DNA from: Lachnospiraceae bacterium
GTDB taxonomy: Bacteria; Bacillota; Clostridia; Lachnospirales; Lachnospiraceae
Assembly (NCBI GenBank): GCA_021769135.1
Contig: JAETTM010000032.1
Coordinates: 1-45,186 of the forward strand
Reading direction: 5' to 3'
Length of the DNA: 45,186 nucleotides
Shown: in pieces, positions 25,790-35,234 of the stretch
How the letters are laid out: each line of letters begins with the position of its first letter
Numbering within the stretch: the first letter of the stretch is position 1
The notes under the pieces: generated by a model
Database searches by the model: none
What the model was told of the DNA's origin: nothing
Seen by the model: the letters and a program-made list of their open reading frames with translations, nothing else
Position numbers and translations under genes: made by a program

Positions 25790-28438
25790 ATGTTTTCTGA
25801 AGAATTCAAAAAATACGCGGAAGAAAAATATAATGCAAGGCTGCCCCTTTTTGGAGGCATGAATAAAGAAATAACAGAAAAAATAAAGGAATTATCAGAA
25901 TTTGAAAGAGCCTTATTAATGAAATTCCTATATGGTACGATGCCTCTTCGGGATGCAGGGGAATACGATTTTTCCATATTTTTATCCTATGTGGACCATG
26001 CCCTGAAGCTTCGTAAAGCTCTGCCATGGTGCAGGGAGCTTCCTGAAGATTTATTCTTGCATTATGTATTATATTATCGTATCAATACGGAAAACATTAG
26101 TCCCTGCCGGACATTCTTTTACCAACACCTAGAAGAACGTATTTCAGGAAAAACAATGGAGGAAGCGATTCTGGAAGTAAATTACTGGTGCGCTGAGCAA
26201 GCCAGCTATGCAGCTTCGGACGAAAGAACCATTTCTCCCATAGGCGTTTACTTTTCAGGCACAGGGCGCTGTGGGGAAGAGTCCACTTTCACCGTATCCG
26301 CCCTTCGCAGCGTGGGAATTCCTGCAAGACAAGTCTACGCTCCCTGGTGGGCTCACTGCGATGATAACCATGCCTGGGTAGAAACGTATGTAGATGGACA
26401 TTGGCGCTTTCTAGGAGCATGCGAACCGGAAGAAGTATTGAATAAAGGATGGTTTTTGGGGGCTGCTTCCAGAGCCCTCCTTATAAACAGCAGGACTTTT
26501 TTCGATTATTGGACGGAAAAATCGACACCTCCAATGCAAAAAGATTATATTGGCAAAGAAGGAAGCATTTATTATTATAACAGTACATCTCTGTACGCTG
26601 AAACATGCCGTTTTCATATTCAAGTCATCGACCAGGAAGGAATTTTGCAAGATAATGCGGAAATAATTCTGCAAGTAATGAATATGGCGGAATATAAAAA
26701 GCTGGCTAAACTTATAACGGATAAAAATGGATGTGCTTCCATTACCATAGGCTTTGGGGATATCCGTATTCTGGCGTATAAAGGCGGATGGATGGGAGAA
26801 TTAAATTGCTCAACAAAAGAACAGGACAAGGTCTGCATAAAACTGAATTGGAACATAGAGAGGGATTTTAAAAATATTTTAACTCATAATGCCTCAAATG
26901 AATCCAAATATCAGGCGATTATAAAAGCGCCCACGGAATCATACAAAAATCAAGTATCTTTAAGTAAAATACAACAGGAAAGGGGCAGAAAAAGGAGACA
27001 GGAAGCGGAAGAAAAACGGGCAAAAAAACTGATAAATTATTTCGATGGGGAAAAAGCTTTGGAATTTCCGGAAGAAAAAGAAATATTGGAAATATCAAAA
27101 GGAAATTTTCATGAAATTTTACAATTTTTATCCGCCGATTCCAACCCTGACAGGAAAGCTATATTGCACAGCCTTTCCAAAAAAGATTATAAAGATGTAA
27201 CGGCGGAAACTCTGGAAGCTTTTTTAAACAATCCTTTTGTTAATAAAGAAACCCTATCCCATATAGGAGAAAATAATTATATAAATTATATATTATGTCC
27301 AAGAATTTATAATGAAGAGCTGACCCCGTATCCTCCCTTTATCCGCAGTTATTTTTCGGAAAAACAATTGGAGTCTTTTCGTAAGAATCCTTTTAGCGTT
27401 TGGGATTATATTGAAAAAAATATCGAAGATATGGCTGGGGAAACCTATGAAATGATTTATTCTACCCCAATCGGCTGCTTAAAATTAAAAAAAGGAACAT
27501 ATATAAGCAAAAAAATCCTTTTTGCAGCTATTTTAAGAAGCATCGGTATTCCTGCAAGATTATGTCAAAAGGATATGGAATTAGAAATATATATGGAAGA
27601 AAAGCAAGGGCAGCCATCATGGAAAAAAGTCAATAACCCCGCTGAAAGCACGGCACTTGGCTCATTGCTCGCGGAAATGAAATCCGGGAAAAAATGTACT
27701 TTGCTTTTATCCGTACAAGACGGAACAAAATGGATTTACCATCAAACATGGACCATCGGCAGATTTCAGGGCATTCGGTTTGAGACTTTAAACTATGACG
27801 GTATTTCTTTTGACAATAATGCGCTATCTCTGGAATTAGAAGAAGGTATTTATCAAATAATCTCCGCTAACCGTATTTCAAACGGAAATCAGCATGTATT
27901 AATTTATCGATTTACAATGGAAGAAGGTACAACAAAAAAACTTTTCTTATCCATGTTTGAAAGTAAGACAGAAGATTTATTATGCAGCCATCAATTATCC
28001 GATTTTGAAATTACTGCTATAACTGGAAGCGTAAATTATTTATCAGATTTAATTAATAATGATATAAATCATAATAAAAAAGCTATCCTTGCTTTTCTGG
28101 AAGTAGGACAGGAACCAACGGAACATGTATTAAATGAAATGTTAAGCCAGAAAGAACTTTTGAAAGCTCTTTCTCCCGAAATCCTGTTTATTCTCCGGGA
28201 AACGGAAGATGTTGATAATCCTGCATTAAAAGCGGTATTAAAAGAATTTCCAAATATTCGCGTGTTTTTTGATGAAGATTTTAATAACAGAGAAACGATA
28301 GCAAGATGCATGTATGTGGACCCGGAGAAGCTCCCTCTTCTTATCGTAGCAAAACAAGGGATGACAGGAATATATGGATGCAGCGGTTACAACGTAGGAA
28401 GCATAAATTTAATTTGCAAAATTATAAGTTTAAATTAA
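25790..28438 (+). CDS. Large transglutaminase-like protein, two TG-fold copies
   Basis: An 882-residue cytosolic protein starting at the ATG at 25790 after GGGAGG; no signal peptide. Residues about 1-235 form an N-terminal helical part plus a transglutaminase/peptidase-like core: GRCGEESTFTVSALRSVGIPAR with Cys161 and CDDNHAWVETYVDG with His194; the third position region reads FLGACEPE. A beta-rich segment follows (about 260-350), then a charged helix (about 390-415). Around residues 545-600 a second copy (KKGTYISKKILFAAILRSIGIPAR) aligns with the first at identical spacing but has Tyr571 for the Cys, so it should be inactive. The last 130 residues resemble a thioredoxin fold without CxxC. 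It is the final gene of the operon. The reaction is unknown; amide cleavage or transfer on a glycopeptide is inferred. Confidence 0.85.
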   Translation: MFSEEFKKYAEEKYNARLPLFGGMNKEITEKIKELSEFERALLMKFLYGTMPLRDAGEYDFSIFLSYVDHALKLRKALPWCRELPEDLFLHYVLYYRINTENISPCRTFFYQHLEERISGKTMEEAILEVNYWCAEQASYAASDERTISPIGVYFSGTGRCGEESTFTVSALRSVGIPARQVYAPWWAHCDDNHAWVETYVDGHWRFLGACEPEEVLNKGWFLGAASRALLINSRTFFDYWTEKSTPPMQKDYIGKEGSIYYYNSTSLYAETCRFHIQVIDQEGILQDNAEIILQVMNMAEYKKLAKLITDKNGCASITIGFGDIRILAYKGGWMGELNCSTKEQDKVCIKLNWNIERDFKNILTHNASNESKYQAIIKAPTESYKNQVSLSKIQQERGRKRRQEAEEKRAKKLINYFDGEKALEFPEEKEILEISKGNFHEILQFLSADSNPDRKAILHSLSKKDYKDVTAETLEAFLNNPFVNKETLSHIGENNYINYILCPRIYNEELTPYPPFIRSYFSEKQLESFRKNPFSVWDYIEKNIEDMAGETYEMIYSTPIGCLKLKKGTYISKKILFAAILRSIGIPARLCQKDMELEIYMEEKQGQPSWKKVNNPAESTALGSLLAEMKSGKKCTLLLSVQDGTKWIYHQTWTIGRFQGIRFETLNYDGISFDNNALSLELEEGIYQIISANRISNGNQHVLIYRFTMEEGTTKKLFLSMFESKTEDLLCSHQLSDFEITAITGSVNYLSDLINNDINHNKKAILAFLEVGQEPTEHVLNEMLSQKELLKALSPEILFILRETEDVDNPALKAVLKEFPNIRVFFDEDFNNRETIARCMYVDPEKLPLLIVAKQGMTGIYGCSGYNVGSINLICKIISLN

Positions 28439-28453
28439 ATTCAAGATATTTGC

Positions 28454-28484
28454 AGCACCGGCCGGAATCGCTCCGGACGGTGCT
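28454..28484. terminator. Terminator between convergent operon and mnmG
   Basis: AGCACCG-G-CCGGA (28454-28466) pairs with TCCGG-A-CGGTGCT (28472-28484) around a 5-base loop, followed by TATTTCC on the plus strand. It ends the glycan operon and touches the mnmG stop codon. Confidence 0.75.
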
Positions 28485-30369
28485 ATTTCCTGTTATACTG
28501 CTCCAGATAAACAAGCAACACAGAAATATCCGCCGGGGAAACGCCGGAAATCCGCGAAGCCTGGCCCACCGATACCGGCTTAAAATCAATTAACTTCTGC
28601 CTTGCCTCCAGACGGAGGCTTCCAATATCATTATAATCCAGATTATCCGGTATCCTCTTCTTCTCCATTTTTTTAAATTGGGCCACCTGCCTCAACTGCC
28701 TTGTTATATAACCTTCGTATTTTATCTCAATTTCCACCTGATCTATCACATCTTTCGGCAGAGGCTTCCTGCCTTCATCAATTTCGGAAAGCATCTCATA
28801 GGACAATTCAGGGCGGCACATGAGCTCTGCCATATTTGTGCCCGTTTTTAATTCCGTGCTTCCTTTTGAAATGAGAAACTCCTGTATTTTTTTTGAACCG
28901 CCCACAGGAGAATTTTTCAAGCGCTCCACTTCTTCTTCTATCATTTTCTTTTTTAACAAAGTAGCCTGATAAACTTCTTCGGATACAAGCCCTGCCCGAT
29001 ACCCTTTCTCCCTCAAACGCAAATCCGCGTTATCCTGCCGCAGCAAAAGCCGGTATTCCGCCCTGGAAGTCATCATCCGGTAAGGTTCAAAATTATCCTT
29101 AGTGACCAAATCATCAATCAGCACTCCTATATAAGCTTCGGAACGGTCTAAGGTAATCTGCTCCTTTCCCTGAATAGAAAGGGACGCATTTATCCCCGCA
29201 ATCAACCCCTGGGCGGCCGCCTCTTCATATCCGCTGCTTCCGTTAAACTGGCCCCCGCTGAAAAGTCCCTTTATCTTTTTAAATTCCAAAGTGGGATACA
29301 ATTGCTTCGGATTAATACAATCATATTCAATGGCATAAGCATTCCTAACGATTTTGCAATGTTCCAATCCCGGCACTGTCCGGTACATGGCAAGCTGCAC
29401 GTCTTCCGGAAGAGAGGAAGACATTCCCCCCACATACATTTCATTTGTATGTAAGCCCTCAGGCTCTATAAATACCTGATGCCTTTCCTTATCCGCAAAT
29501 TTAACCACTTTATCTTCTATAGAAGGACAATACCTAGGCCCTGTACCTTCAATAACTCCTGCATATATAGGGGAACGGTCTAAATTTTCCCTTATAATAT
29601 TATGGGTTTTTTCATTAGTATAAGTCAGCCAGCAGGAAACCTGGTCTATCTGTACATCCTCCGGATTGGTAGAAAAAGAAAAAGGAACTATTTTTTCATC
29701 CCCAAACTGTTCTTCCATTTTAGAATAATCAATGCTTCTCCCATCCATTCTGGCAGGAGTTCCTGTTTTAAACCTTCTCATCTCAATTCCAAGGCTCTTT
29801 AAGGAATCCGTCAAATGGTTTGCCGCCTGCAATCCGTTAGGCCCGGTATAAGTAATGGCTTCCCCGCAAAGGCATCTGGCCTTCAAATAAGTTCCGGTAC
29901 AAAGAATCACCGCTTTACATTCATAAACAGCGCCTGTAAATGTTTTTACCCCTGCTATCCTGTTTCCTTCCGTTAAACATTCACAGACCTCCGCCTGTTT
30001 TATAGTGAGCCTTTCCTGATTTTCAAGTACCTTTCGCATAGCCCTGGAATATTCCGCTTTATCGGCCTGTGCCCGAAGCGAATGAACAGCGGGGCCTTTG
30101 GACTGGTTCAGCATTTTAGACTGAATAAAAGTCCTGTCTATCACTTTCCCCATTTCTCCCCCAAGGGCATCCACCTCCCTTACAAGATGTCCTTTGGAAG
30201 AACCTCCTATATTTGGGTTACAGGGCATTAAAGCAATACTATCCACACTGACGGTGAAAATAACCGTCTCCATCCCCATCCTTGCGCAGGCGAGGGCCGC
30301 TTCACATCCCGCATGGCCTGCCCCCACTACACAAACATCCACTTTTTCCCTTATTTCCAATCCAGGCAT
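28483..30369 (-). CDS. mnmG: tRNA modification enzyme MnmG (GidA)
   Basis: FAD-dependent subunit of the MnmEG complex that installs cmnm5 on wobble uridine 34 of several tRNAs; 628 residues, the normal length. FAD-binding [21 protein letters not shown] is at the N-terminus, then [27 protein letters not shown] and [53 protein letters not shown] and the C-terminal [27 protein letters not shown] complete the family pattern. AAAGGA precedes the ATG. mnmE lies 70 bases upstream on the same strand. Confidence 0.97.
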   Translation of the reverse strand: MPGLEIREKVDVCVVGAGHAGCEAALACARMGMETVIFTVSVDSIALMPCNPNIGGSSKGHLVREVDALGGEMGKVIDRTFIQSKMLNQSKGPAVHSLRAQADKAEYSRAMRKVLENQERLTIKQAEVCECLTEGNRIAGVKTFTGAVYECKAVILCTGTYLKARCLCGEAITYTGPNGLQAANHLTDSLKSLGIEMRRFKTGTPARMDGRSIDYSKMEEQFGDEKIVPFSFSTNPEDVQIDQVSCWLTYTNEKTHNIIRENLDRSPIYAGVIEGTGPRYCPSIEDKVVKFADKERHQVFIEPEGLHTNEMYVGGMSSSLPEDVQLAMYRTVPGLEHCKIVRNAYAIEYDCINPKQLYPTLEFKKIKGLFSGGQFNGSSGYEEAAAQGLIAGINASLSIQGKEQITLDRSEAYIGVLIDDLVTKDNFEPYRMMTSRAEYRLLLRQDNADLRLREKGYRAGLVSEEVYQATLLKKKMIEEEVERLKNSPVGGSKKIQEFLISKGSTELKTGTNMAELMCRPELSYEMLSEIDEGRKPLPKDVIDQVEIEIKYEGYITRQLRQVAQFKKMEKKRIPDNLDYNDIGSLRLEARQKLIDFKPVSVGQASRISGVSPADISVLLVYLEQYNRK

Positions 30370-30439
30370 TTATCCTTTTTCCTTCCTGTATATAAAACTA
30401 TGAGTCAATTCATATACCAATTATGAACCAATTTATATA

Positions 30440-31888
30440 TCATTTTCCCATGCAGAATTTAGAAAAAATCTCATTTACCAAATCTTCTTCCACTTCTTCC
30501 CCTATGATTTTTCCCAAAGATGCATAGCTGCTCATCAAATCAATGGAATAAAAATCTTCAGGCATATGGTTTTCAAGGCTTTTCTTCACCTGAAGCATAC
30601 TTTCATAAGCATCCATAAGCGCTTCCTTATGGCGCATATTTGTAATAACAACTTCATTATCAAAAGAAATTTCCCCCTGGAAAAACATATCCTTTATCGT
30701 ATCTTCAAATATATTCATCCCTATATTTTCTTTCATAGAAGCTTTAATCATATGAATATGGGAAACCAAATCCTTTTCCCACCGGCCGGACATTTTCTCC
30801 CATACCATATCCTCCGTGACAAAAGCATCCAAATCCGTTTTATTCAAAAGTACAATAGTCTTTTTTCCGGCTATCATATCGATAATTTCATCATCATTTT
30901 CATCCAAAGGTATGGAAGCATCTATCACATAAACAACCAAATCCGCTTCACAGGCATATTTTTTTGCCCTTTCCACTCCTATTTTTTCCACTACATCTTC
31001 TGTAAATCTAATGCCCGCAGTATCTATGACATTGAGGCAGATACCGTTTAAGTTAATGCTTTCCTCCAAAGCATCCCTGGTAGTTCCCGCAATATCGGTG
31101 ACAATAGCCTTTTCTTCCCCAACAAGCAAATTCAAAAAAGAAGATTTTCCGGCATTCGGTTTTCCTACAATTACCGTATGGATACCTTCCTTTAATATTT
31201 TCCCATTATCCGCCGAATCCAACATTTTCTTCAAATGATATAAAATATCATCTGTTTTTTTTGAAAGTTTATCGCCGTATCCTTCCAGGCTGATATGTTC
31301 CGGGTCATCCAATGCCGATTCTATAAATGCGATTTCATATATAATCTCATTCCTCAGTTTCCTTATCTCATCAAACACAGAGCCCCTCAATTGCCTGACG
31401 GAATTTTTCAAGGCGAATTTATTCTTCGAATGGATAATATCCATTACTGCTTCCGCCCTGGATAAATCTATCCTTCCATTTAGAAAAGCCCTCTTTGTAA
31501 ATTCTCCCGGCTCCGCCAGCCTGGCCCCATTTCGGATAACGGTCTCCAATATCTTATTTACCATTAAAACGCCGCCATGGCAATTTATTTCAACCGTATC
31601 CTCTGCAGTATAGCTGTTAGGGGCCTTCATCAGGCTTACCATCACTTCATCTACAATATCCGATTCATCAAACGGCATATTTTCTTCCGTACATTTCCCC
31701 TCTTTCTTTTCCACAATATACCCATAATGAATCGTATGGGATTTAAAATCATGAAAATGATATTTTCCAGATTTTGAACGATAAATCTTATCCACGATAT
31801 TGATTGAATCGTTCCCGCTTATCCTCACAATGCCAATGCCTGAATCCGTCATCCCGGTAGCCACAGCTGCAATCGTATCGCTTTTCAT
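30440..31888 (-). CDS. mnmE: tRNA modification GTPase MnmE (TrmE)
   Basis: Partner of MnmG. The protein has 482 residues with the ATG at 31888, which matches the usual MKxDTIAA start; a GTG at 31900 is the other choice. The N-terminal folate-binding domain has DSGIGIVRISG and EFTKRAFLNGRIDLSRAEAVMDII. The GTPase domain has G1 GKPNAGKSSFLN, G2/G3 DIAGTTRD and DTAGIRFTED, and G4 NKTD. The C-terminal CMGK carries the invariant Cys. All catalytic elements are present. It is in the conserved jag-mnmE-mnmG order, separated from jag by a structured terminator-like element. Confidence 0.97.
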   Translation of the reverse strand: MKSDTIAAVATGMTDSGIGIVRISGNDSINIVDKIYRSKSGKYHFHDFKSHTIHYGYIVEKKEGKCTEENMPFDESDIVDEVMVSLMKAPNSYTAEDTVEINCHGGVLMVNKILETVIRNGARLAEPGEFTKRAFLNGRIDLSRAEAVMDIIHSKNKFALKNSVRQLRGSVFDEIRKLRNEIIYEIAFIESALDDPEHISLEGYGDKLSKKTDDILYHLKKMLDSADNGKILKEGIHTVIVGKPNAGKSSFLNLLVGEEKAIVTDIAGTTRDALEESINLNGICLNVIDTAGIRFTEDVVEKIGVERAKKYACEADLVVYVIDASIPLDENDDEIIDMIAGKKTIVLLNKTDLDAFVTEDMVWEKMSGRWEKDLVSHIHMIKASMKENIGMNIFEDTIKDMFFQGEISFDNEVVITNMRHKEALMDAYESMLQVKKSLENHMPEDFYSIDLMSSYASLGKIIGEEVEEDLVNEIFSKFCMGK

Positions 31889-31910
31889 ATAACAACTCAC
31901 TCTTTCCTAA

Positions 31911-31993
31911 AAAAAGCTGCTGCAAAGTCAAATACCCCGCTGCAAGCAACGGGGCATCAAATTTGCAGCGCAAAAAGTTATTCTGCAACAGCT
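31911..31993 (-). terminator. Branched terminator-like structure between jag and mnmE
   Basis: Read on the minus strand, an outer 10-bp stem (31984-31993 with 31915-31924, one G-U) encloses two further hairpins: TTTGC/GCAAA around 31962-31973 and CCCCG/CGGGG at 31935-31939 with 31950-31954. A run of T follows. It would form a three-way junction and can terminate or attenuate transcription from jag into mnmE. Confidence 0.65.
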
Positions 31994-32013
31994 ACTTTTA
32001 AAATTTACTTTAT

Positions 32014-32637
32014 CTATCTCTTCAAGGTAACGACAACTCTCCGGAAAGGCTCTTCCCCTTCACTGTGGGTTGTAACATATTTATCCCCCTGCAGCGCCGA
32101 ATGGATAATCCTTCTTTCATAAGGATTCATAGGCTCAAGGGAAACCGGCCGTTTTGTCCTCTTTACTTTATAAGCGATATTCTTTGCAAGGTTTTCAAGG
32201 GTCTCTTTTCTTCTCTGGCGATAATTTTCCGTATCCACTTTTACCCTGATATAATTTTCCGAATCTTTATTTACCACCAAAGATACTAAGTACTGCAAAG
32301 AATCCAAAGTCTGCCCTCTTTTACCTATTAAGACGCCCATTTCATCCCCGCTTAAATCGATATTCATATAATTGTCCAGCTCATCATATTTAATATCAAT
32401 TGCCACAATGAGGTTCATCGCTTCAAAGACTTTATCCAGAAAATCCTTGGCATTATCTGTAACGGAAGACTTTACCCTTGCCTTAATAACGGCAGGTTTC
32501 GAACCAAGTCCGAGAAAACCTGAGGAACCTTCTTCTACAACGATATAATCTAATTTATCACTTGTCACAAGCAGCTTCTGGCATGCTTCCGTAATCGCAT
32601 CGTTAACTGTTTTTGCTGATATTTCCATATATTCCAT
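32014..32637 (-). CDS. jag: Jag/KhpB RNA-binding protein
   Basis: A 207-residue RNA-binding protein with the three Jag parts in order: Jag-N (EISAKTVNDAITEACQKLL ... EEGSSGFLGLGSKPAVIKAR, 1-55), a KH domain (MNIDLSGDEMGVLIGKRGQTLDSLQYLVSLVVN, about 110-145) and R3H (RPVSLEPMNPYERRIIHSALQGDKYVTTHSEGEEPFRRVVV, to the end). Relatives bind small RNAs and mRNAs and influence cell division and elongation. GGAGGG lies eight bases before the ATG. It is 15 bases after yidC on the same strand, the usual order. Confidence 0.95.
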   Translation of the reverse strand: MEYMEISAKTVNDAITEACQKLLVTSDKLDYIVVEEGSSGFLGLGSKPAVIKARVKSSVTDNAKDFLDKVFEAMNLIVAIDIKYDELDNYMNIDLSGDEMGVLIGKRGQTLDSLQYLVSLVVNKDSENYIRVKVDTENYRQRRKETLENLAKNIAYKVKRTKRPVSLEPMNPYERRIIHSALQGDKYVTTHSEGEEPFRRVVVTLKR

Positions 32638-32652
32638 TACAGCGCCCTCCTT

Positions 32653-33951
32653 TTACTTTCTATTATTTTTTTCATTATACTGTTTCACCATATTCGCTTT
32701 CGATGCAAGGCTTCCCGGCTTGGCATTTTTATTATAATATTCCGTAGAATTCTTTACCGCTGCATCTTTTTGTGCCTGAGTCATCTGGGATGTAGAAGAA
32801 TTGGCCTTGGAAGCGATATTTCTTGTGCTCATATTGGCATAGCTGTTAATTTTATTCGGATCAATGCCGGCTTTTGCAAGCTTTTTATTTCTTTTCTCTA
32901 CATTTTTCTTAATGACTTCATCCAAATCCATCTTATCAATATGCTTATTGATAACAACCTGCTGGATACTTCTCACTACAGCACCCGCTACCCAGTAAAG
33001 CCCCATACCTGCAGGAAGGGTATAGCAGAAAATGGCCGACATGATAGGCATCATATAATTCATCGTTTTCATGGAAGAAGCCATTGCATTTTCCTGTGAA
33101 TTATTGTTTTCCGGCTGCGGCATCAGCTTCGTATTAATCCATTGGGTCACTGCCGCCAAAAGGGGAACAGCGATTGCAGCCGCCACCATCAGGTAAGCCC
33201 CGGATGCAAGGGATTCCTTTACTATAAAAGAAGGGGAATTACCTATATTCAATCCTAAAAAGTTATTATATTTTTCCAATGTTTCCACTGTGTTTGTCAC
33301 ATCGGCGGACAAAGAAGGGAATTTTTCGGCTATGCTGTGCCATTCCAAGGTGGATGCCCTGTTCAAAACATCAATATAAGTATTCCTTATATAATCCATA
33401 TTGCCGCCTGTAAAGGCTTCATTGGTAAACTGCCTTGCAAACATTCCCGCATCTTTAAAAGTCTGAATAAAATCAGCGCTTCCTGTCTGGGAAATCAGCT
33501 CGTCCACCAATGGGAAAAAGGCATCCTTAATTTTTCCTACATAAGCGGGCATGGAATAAATAACCCGGTAAAGGGCAAATAAAATAGGCATCTGAATTAA
33601 AAGCTGTAAGCAGCTTCCCGTAGGGGAAACCCCATATTTCGCATATACCGCCTGAGTTTCTTCATTCATCCTCATCATGGATTCATTATCTTTTTTGTTC
33701 TTATACCTCGCCTGAATAGCCTGAAGCTCAGGGTTCATCTTCGCGGAAAGTTTTGAAAATTTCTGCTGCTTAATGGTAAGCGGCATCATAAGAAGATAAA
33801 TTACAATTGTAAATAAAATAATGGATAAACCTATATTAGGAATTCCAATCTTGTCCAAACAGAAAAAGATTCCTTCCATAATATAACCGAGAAGCTTTGC
33901 CACCGGCCCTATTAAAAAAGTCCTATTCTGCGTTAAAATTATACCCGGCAA
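32653..33951 (-). CDS. yidC: Membrane protein insertase YidC/OxaA
   Basis: Inserts and folds membrane proteins, alone or with SecYEG. It has 432 residues with five predicted membrane segments: near the N-terminus, IGLSIILFTIVIYLLMMPLT, LQLLIQMPILFALYRVIY, AYLMVAAAIAVPLLAAV, and MMPIMSAIFCYTLPAGMGLYWVAGAVV. KQQKFSKLSAKMNPELQAIQ is the cytosolic loop, and its membrane end carries the functional Arg region. The start is a TTG at 33951, seven bases after a perfect AGGAGG. No lipobox Cys is seen, unlike SpoIIIJ lipoproteins. The C-terminal 110 residues are a basic, Asn-rich cytosolic tail. Confidence 0.96.
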   Translation of the reverse strand: MPGIILTQNRTFLIGPVAKLLGYIMEGIFFCLDKIGIPNIGLSIILFTIVIYLLMMPLTIKQQKFSKLSAKMNPELQAIQARYKNKKDNESMMRMNEETQAVYAKYGVSPTGSCLQLLIQMPILFALYRVIYSMPAYVGKIKDAFFPLVDELISQTGSADFIQTFKDAGMFARQFTNEAFTGGNMDYIRNTYIDVLNRASTLEWHSIAEKFPSLSADVTNTVETLEKYNNFLGLNIGNSPSFIVKESLASGAYLMVAAAIAVPLLAAVTQWINTKLMPQPENNNSQENAMASSMKTMNYMMPIMSAIFCYTLPAGMGLYWVAGAVVRSIQQVVINKHIDKMDLDEVIKKNVEKRNKKLAKAGIDPNKINSYANMSTRNIASKANSSTSQMTQAQKDAAVKNSTEYYNKNAKPGSLASKANMVKQYNEKNNRK

Positions 33952-33975
33952 TTTCTTTCCTCCTAATTTTTGATT

Positions 33976-34185
33976 CTACGGAACAGGGTCATATCCTCCC
34001 TTAGAAAAAGGATTACATCTTAATATTCTCCAAACTGTCAAAAGCCCGCCCTTCAAAGCCCCATACTTTGTCACCGCTTCCAGGCCATATGCCGAACAGG
34101 TAGGTATATATGGACATTTTGTCGATTTCATAGGAGATATATACTTTCTATAGAATTTAATCATGTAAATAAGTAATTTTTTCAT
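33976..34185 (-). CDS. yidD: Membrane protein insertion efficiency factor YidD
   Basis: Small (69 residues with the preferred start) YidD family protein: [41 protein letters not shown], then [24 protein letters not shown], with the conserved CP-x-x-PTCS box. It assists YidC-dependent insertion. The family normally begins MKKLL, at 34185; an ATG at 34209 overlaps the end of rnpA by 11 bases. Neither has a good ribosome binding site, so translation is probably coupled to rnpA. Confidence 0.93.
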   Translation of the reverse strand: MKKLLIYMIKFYRKYISPMKSTKCPYIPTCSAYGLEAVTKYGALKGGLLTVWRILRCNPFSKGGYDPVP

Positions 34186-34198
34186 AGCTATTTTCAAA

Positions 34199-34552
34199 TC
34201 AAACTTCATAAAAAAACGTCTTAATAATATGATGAAGTTTTCCAAGATGTAATAATGCGCTTTCTATTTCGGCATAACCCGCCGATTTCGCATTGTTCCT
34301 TGCAACGACTACTATATCTAAACCACTATTAAATATATTTTCATGTAGCCTGTAGCTTTCTCTCACCAGCCTTGTCACCCTATGGCGCACAACGCTGTTT
34401 CCCACCTTTTTGCTCACTGATATTCCAATCCTGTTTATCTCCATGCTATTTTTCAATACATACATTACAAGATATTTGTTGGCATAAGACTTTCCTTCTT
34501 TATAAACATTCCTGAAATCATCATTCTTTTTTAAGGAATCCGAGAATTTCAT
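34199..34552 (-). CDS. rnpA: Ribonuclease P protein component
   Basis: A basic protein of 117 residues that helps RNase P RNA bind precursor tRNA. Family marks are [61 protein letters not shown] (the RNR-like RNA-binding helix) and [11 protein letters not shown]. The ATG at 34552 is preferred because the conserved N-terminus starts there and AAAGGGG precedes it; the frame opens earlier at 34594 inside a terminator hairpin. It sits between rpmH and yidD as in most bacteria. Confidence 0.95.
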   Translation of the reverse strand: MKFSDSLKKNDDFRNVYKEGKSYANKYLVMYVLKNSMEINRIGISVSKKVGNSVVRHRVTRLVRESYRLHENIFNSGLDIVVVARNNAKSAGYAEIESALLHLGKLHHIIKTFFYEV

Positions 34553-34581
34553 ATTATATGCCCCTTTTTTCCCTATAAGGT

Positions 34582-34605
34582 AAAAAGGCCACAAAACTGC
34601 GGCCT
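34582..34605 (-). terminator. Hairpin between rpmH and rnpA
   Basis: On the minus strand AGGCCGC-AGTTTT-GTGGCCT is followed by TTTT. It begins at the rpmH stop codon and probably attenuates read-through, so that L34 is made in excess of RNase P protein. Confidence 0.7.
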
Positions 34606-34738
34606 ATGCTGATAATCTCTTTCTTCCTTTTGCTCTTCTGGCAGCTAACACTTTTCTTCCGCCTTTAGTACTCATTCTGGCTCTGAAACCATGAACTTTT
34701 TTTCTCTTCCTGTTATTCGGCTGAAATGTCATTTTCAT
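34604..34738 (-). CDS. rpmH: 50S ribosomal protein L34
   Basis: A 44-residue, very basic ribosomal protein. It reads [18 protein letters not shown] and continues with [18 protein letters not shown] to KGRKRLSA, the full L34 pattern. GGAGGTG lies nine bases before the ATG. It has its own promoter at 34827-34855 and is the first gene left of the origin. Confidence 0.97.
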   Translation of the reverse strand: MKMTFQPNNRKRKKVHGFRARMSTKGGRKVLAARRAKGRKRLSA

Positions 34739-34826
34739 AATCGATGCACCTCCTTTTCCAGCCTTTCATCTATATTACGTGAAAAGCAATTATATTTAAA
34801 CAAATGTATTGAAAAATATCGTTACA

Positions 34827-34855
34827 ATTATAAAGGATAAAAACCGTTCCGTCAA
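34827..34855 (-). promoter_or_regulatory. rpmH promoter
   Basis: On the minus strand TTGACG (34850-34855) and TATAAT (34827-34832) are separated by exactly 17 bp, a near-consensus sigma-A promoter about 90 bases before rpmH. Confidence 0.85.
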
Positions 34856-34980
34856 GTAAATAAAGCCAATTTCCGTAAAATAAAAATACCCAAAAAAAGC
34901 CGGAAAAATCGTGATTTTTACTAACCCAACATATAGATATAAATGGCAGGATAAAACCACAAAATATAGAACTGAAAAAG

Positions 34981-35212
34981 TTATCCACAATATTCTTTTC
35001 TATTTTTTTATTCTTTAAAATTATACACAATATGTGTATAATTTGTGGATAAGTCAAATATAAGATGTGAAAAATAAATGTTTTATTTTCGAAAACCCCC
35101 TGTTCATCAAATTTTTAGCTGTTTATATCTTTTTGTCTTTATACACATACTTTCCTTTAACTTAATATTCGTTATAAATCCGCCTACATTATTATCCACA
35201 AAATGTGTATAA
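34981..35212. other. oriC, DnaA-box cluster upstream of dnaA
   Basis: Seven matches to the DnaA box TTATnCACA lie in the 560-bp rpmH-dnaA spacer: 34981-34989, 35021-35029, 35139-35147 and 35192-35200 on the plus strand, and 35033-35041, 35044-35052 and 35204-35212 on the minus strand. Two of the forward-reverse pairs are only 3 bp apart (35021/35033 and 35192/35204). The surroundings are very AT-rich. Gene strands diverge from this point, which supports it as the replication origin. Confidence 0.92.
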
Positions 35213-35234
35213 TTCTGTTAATAAAATTAATTAT

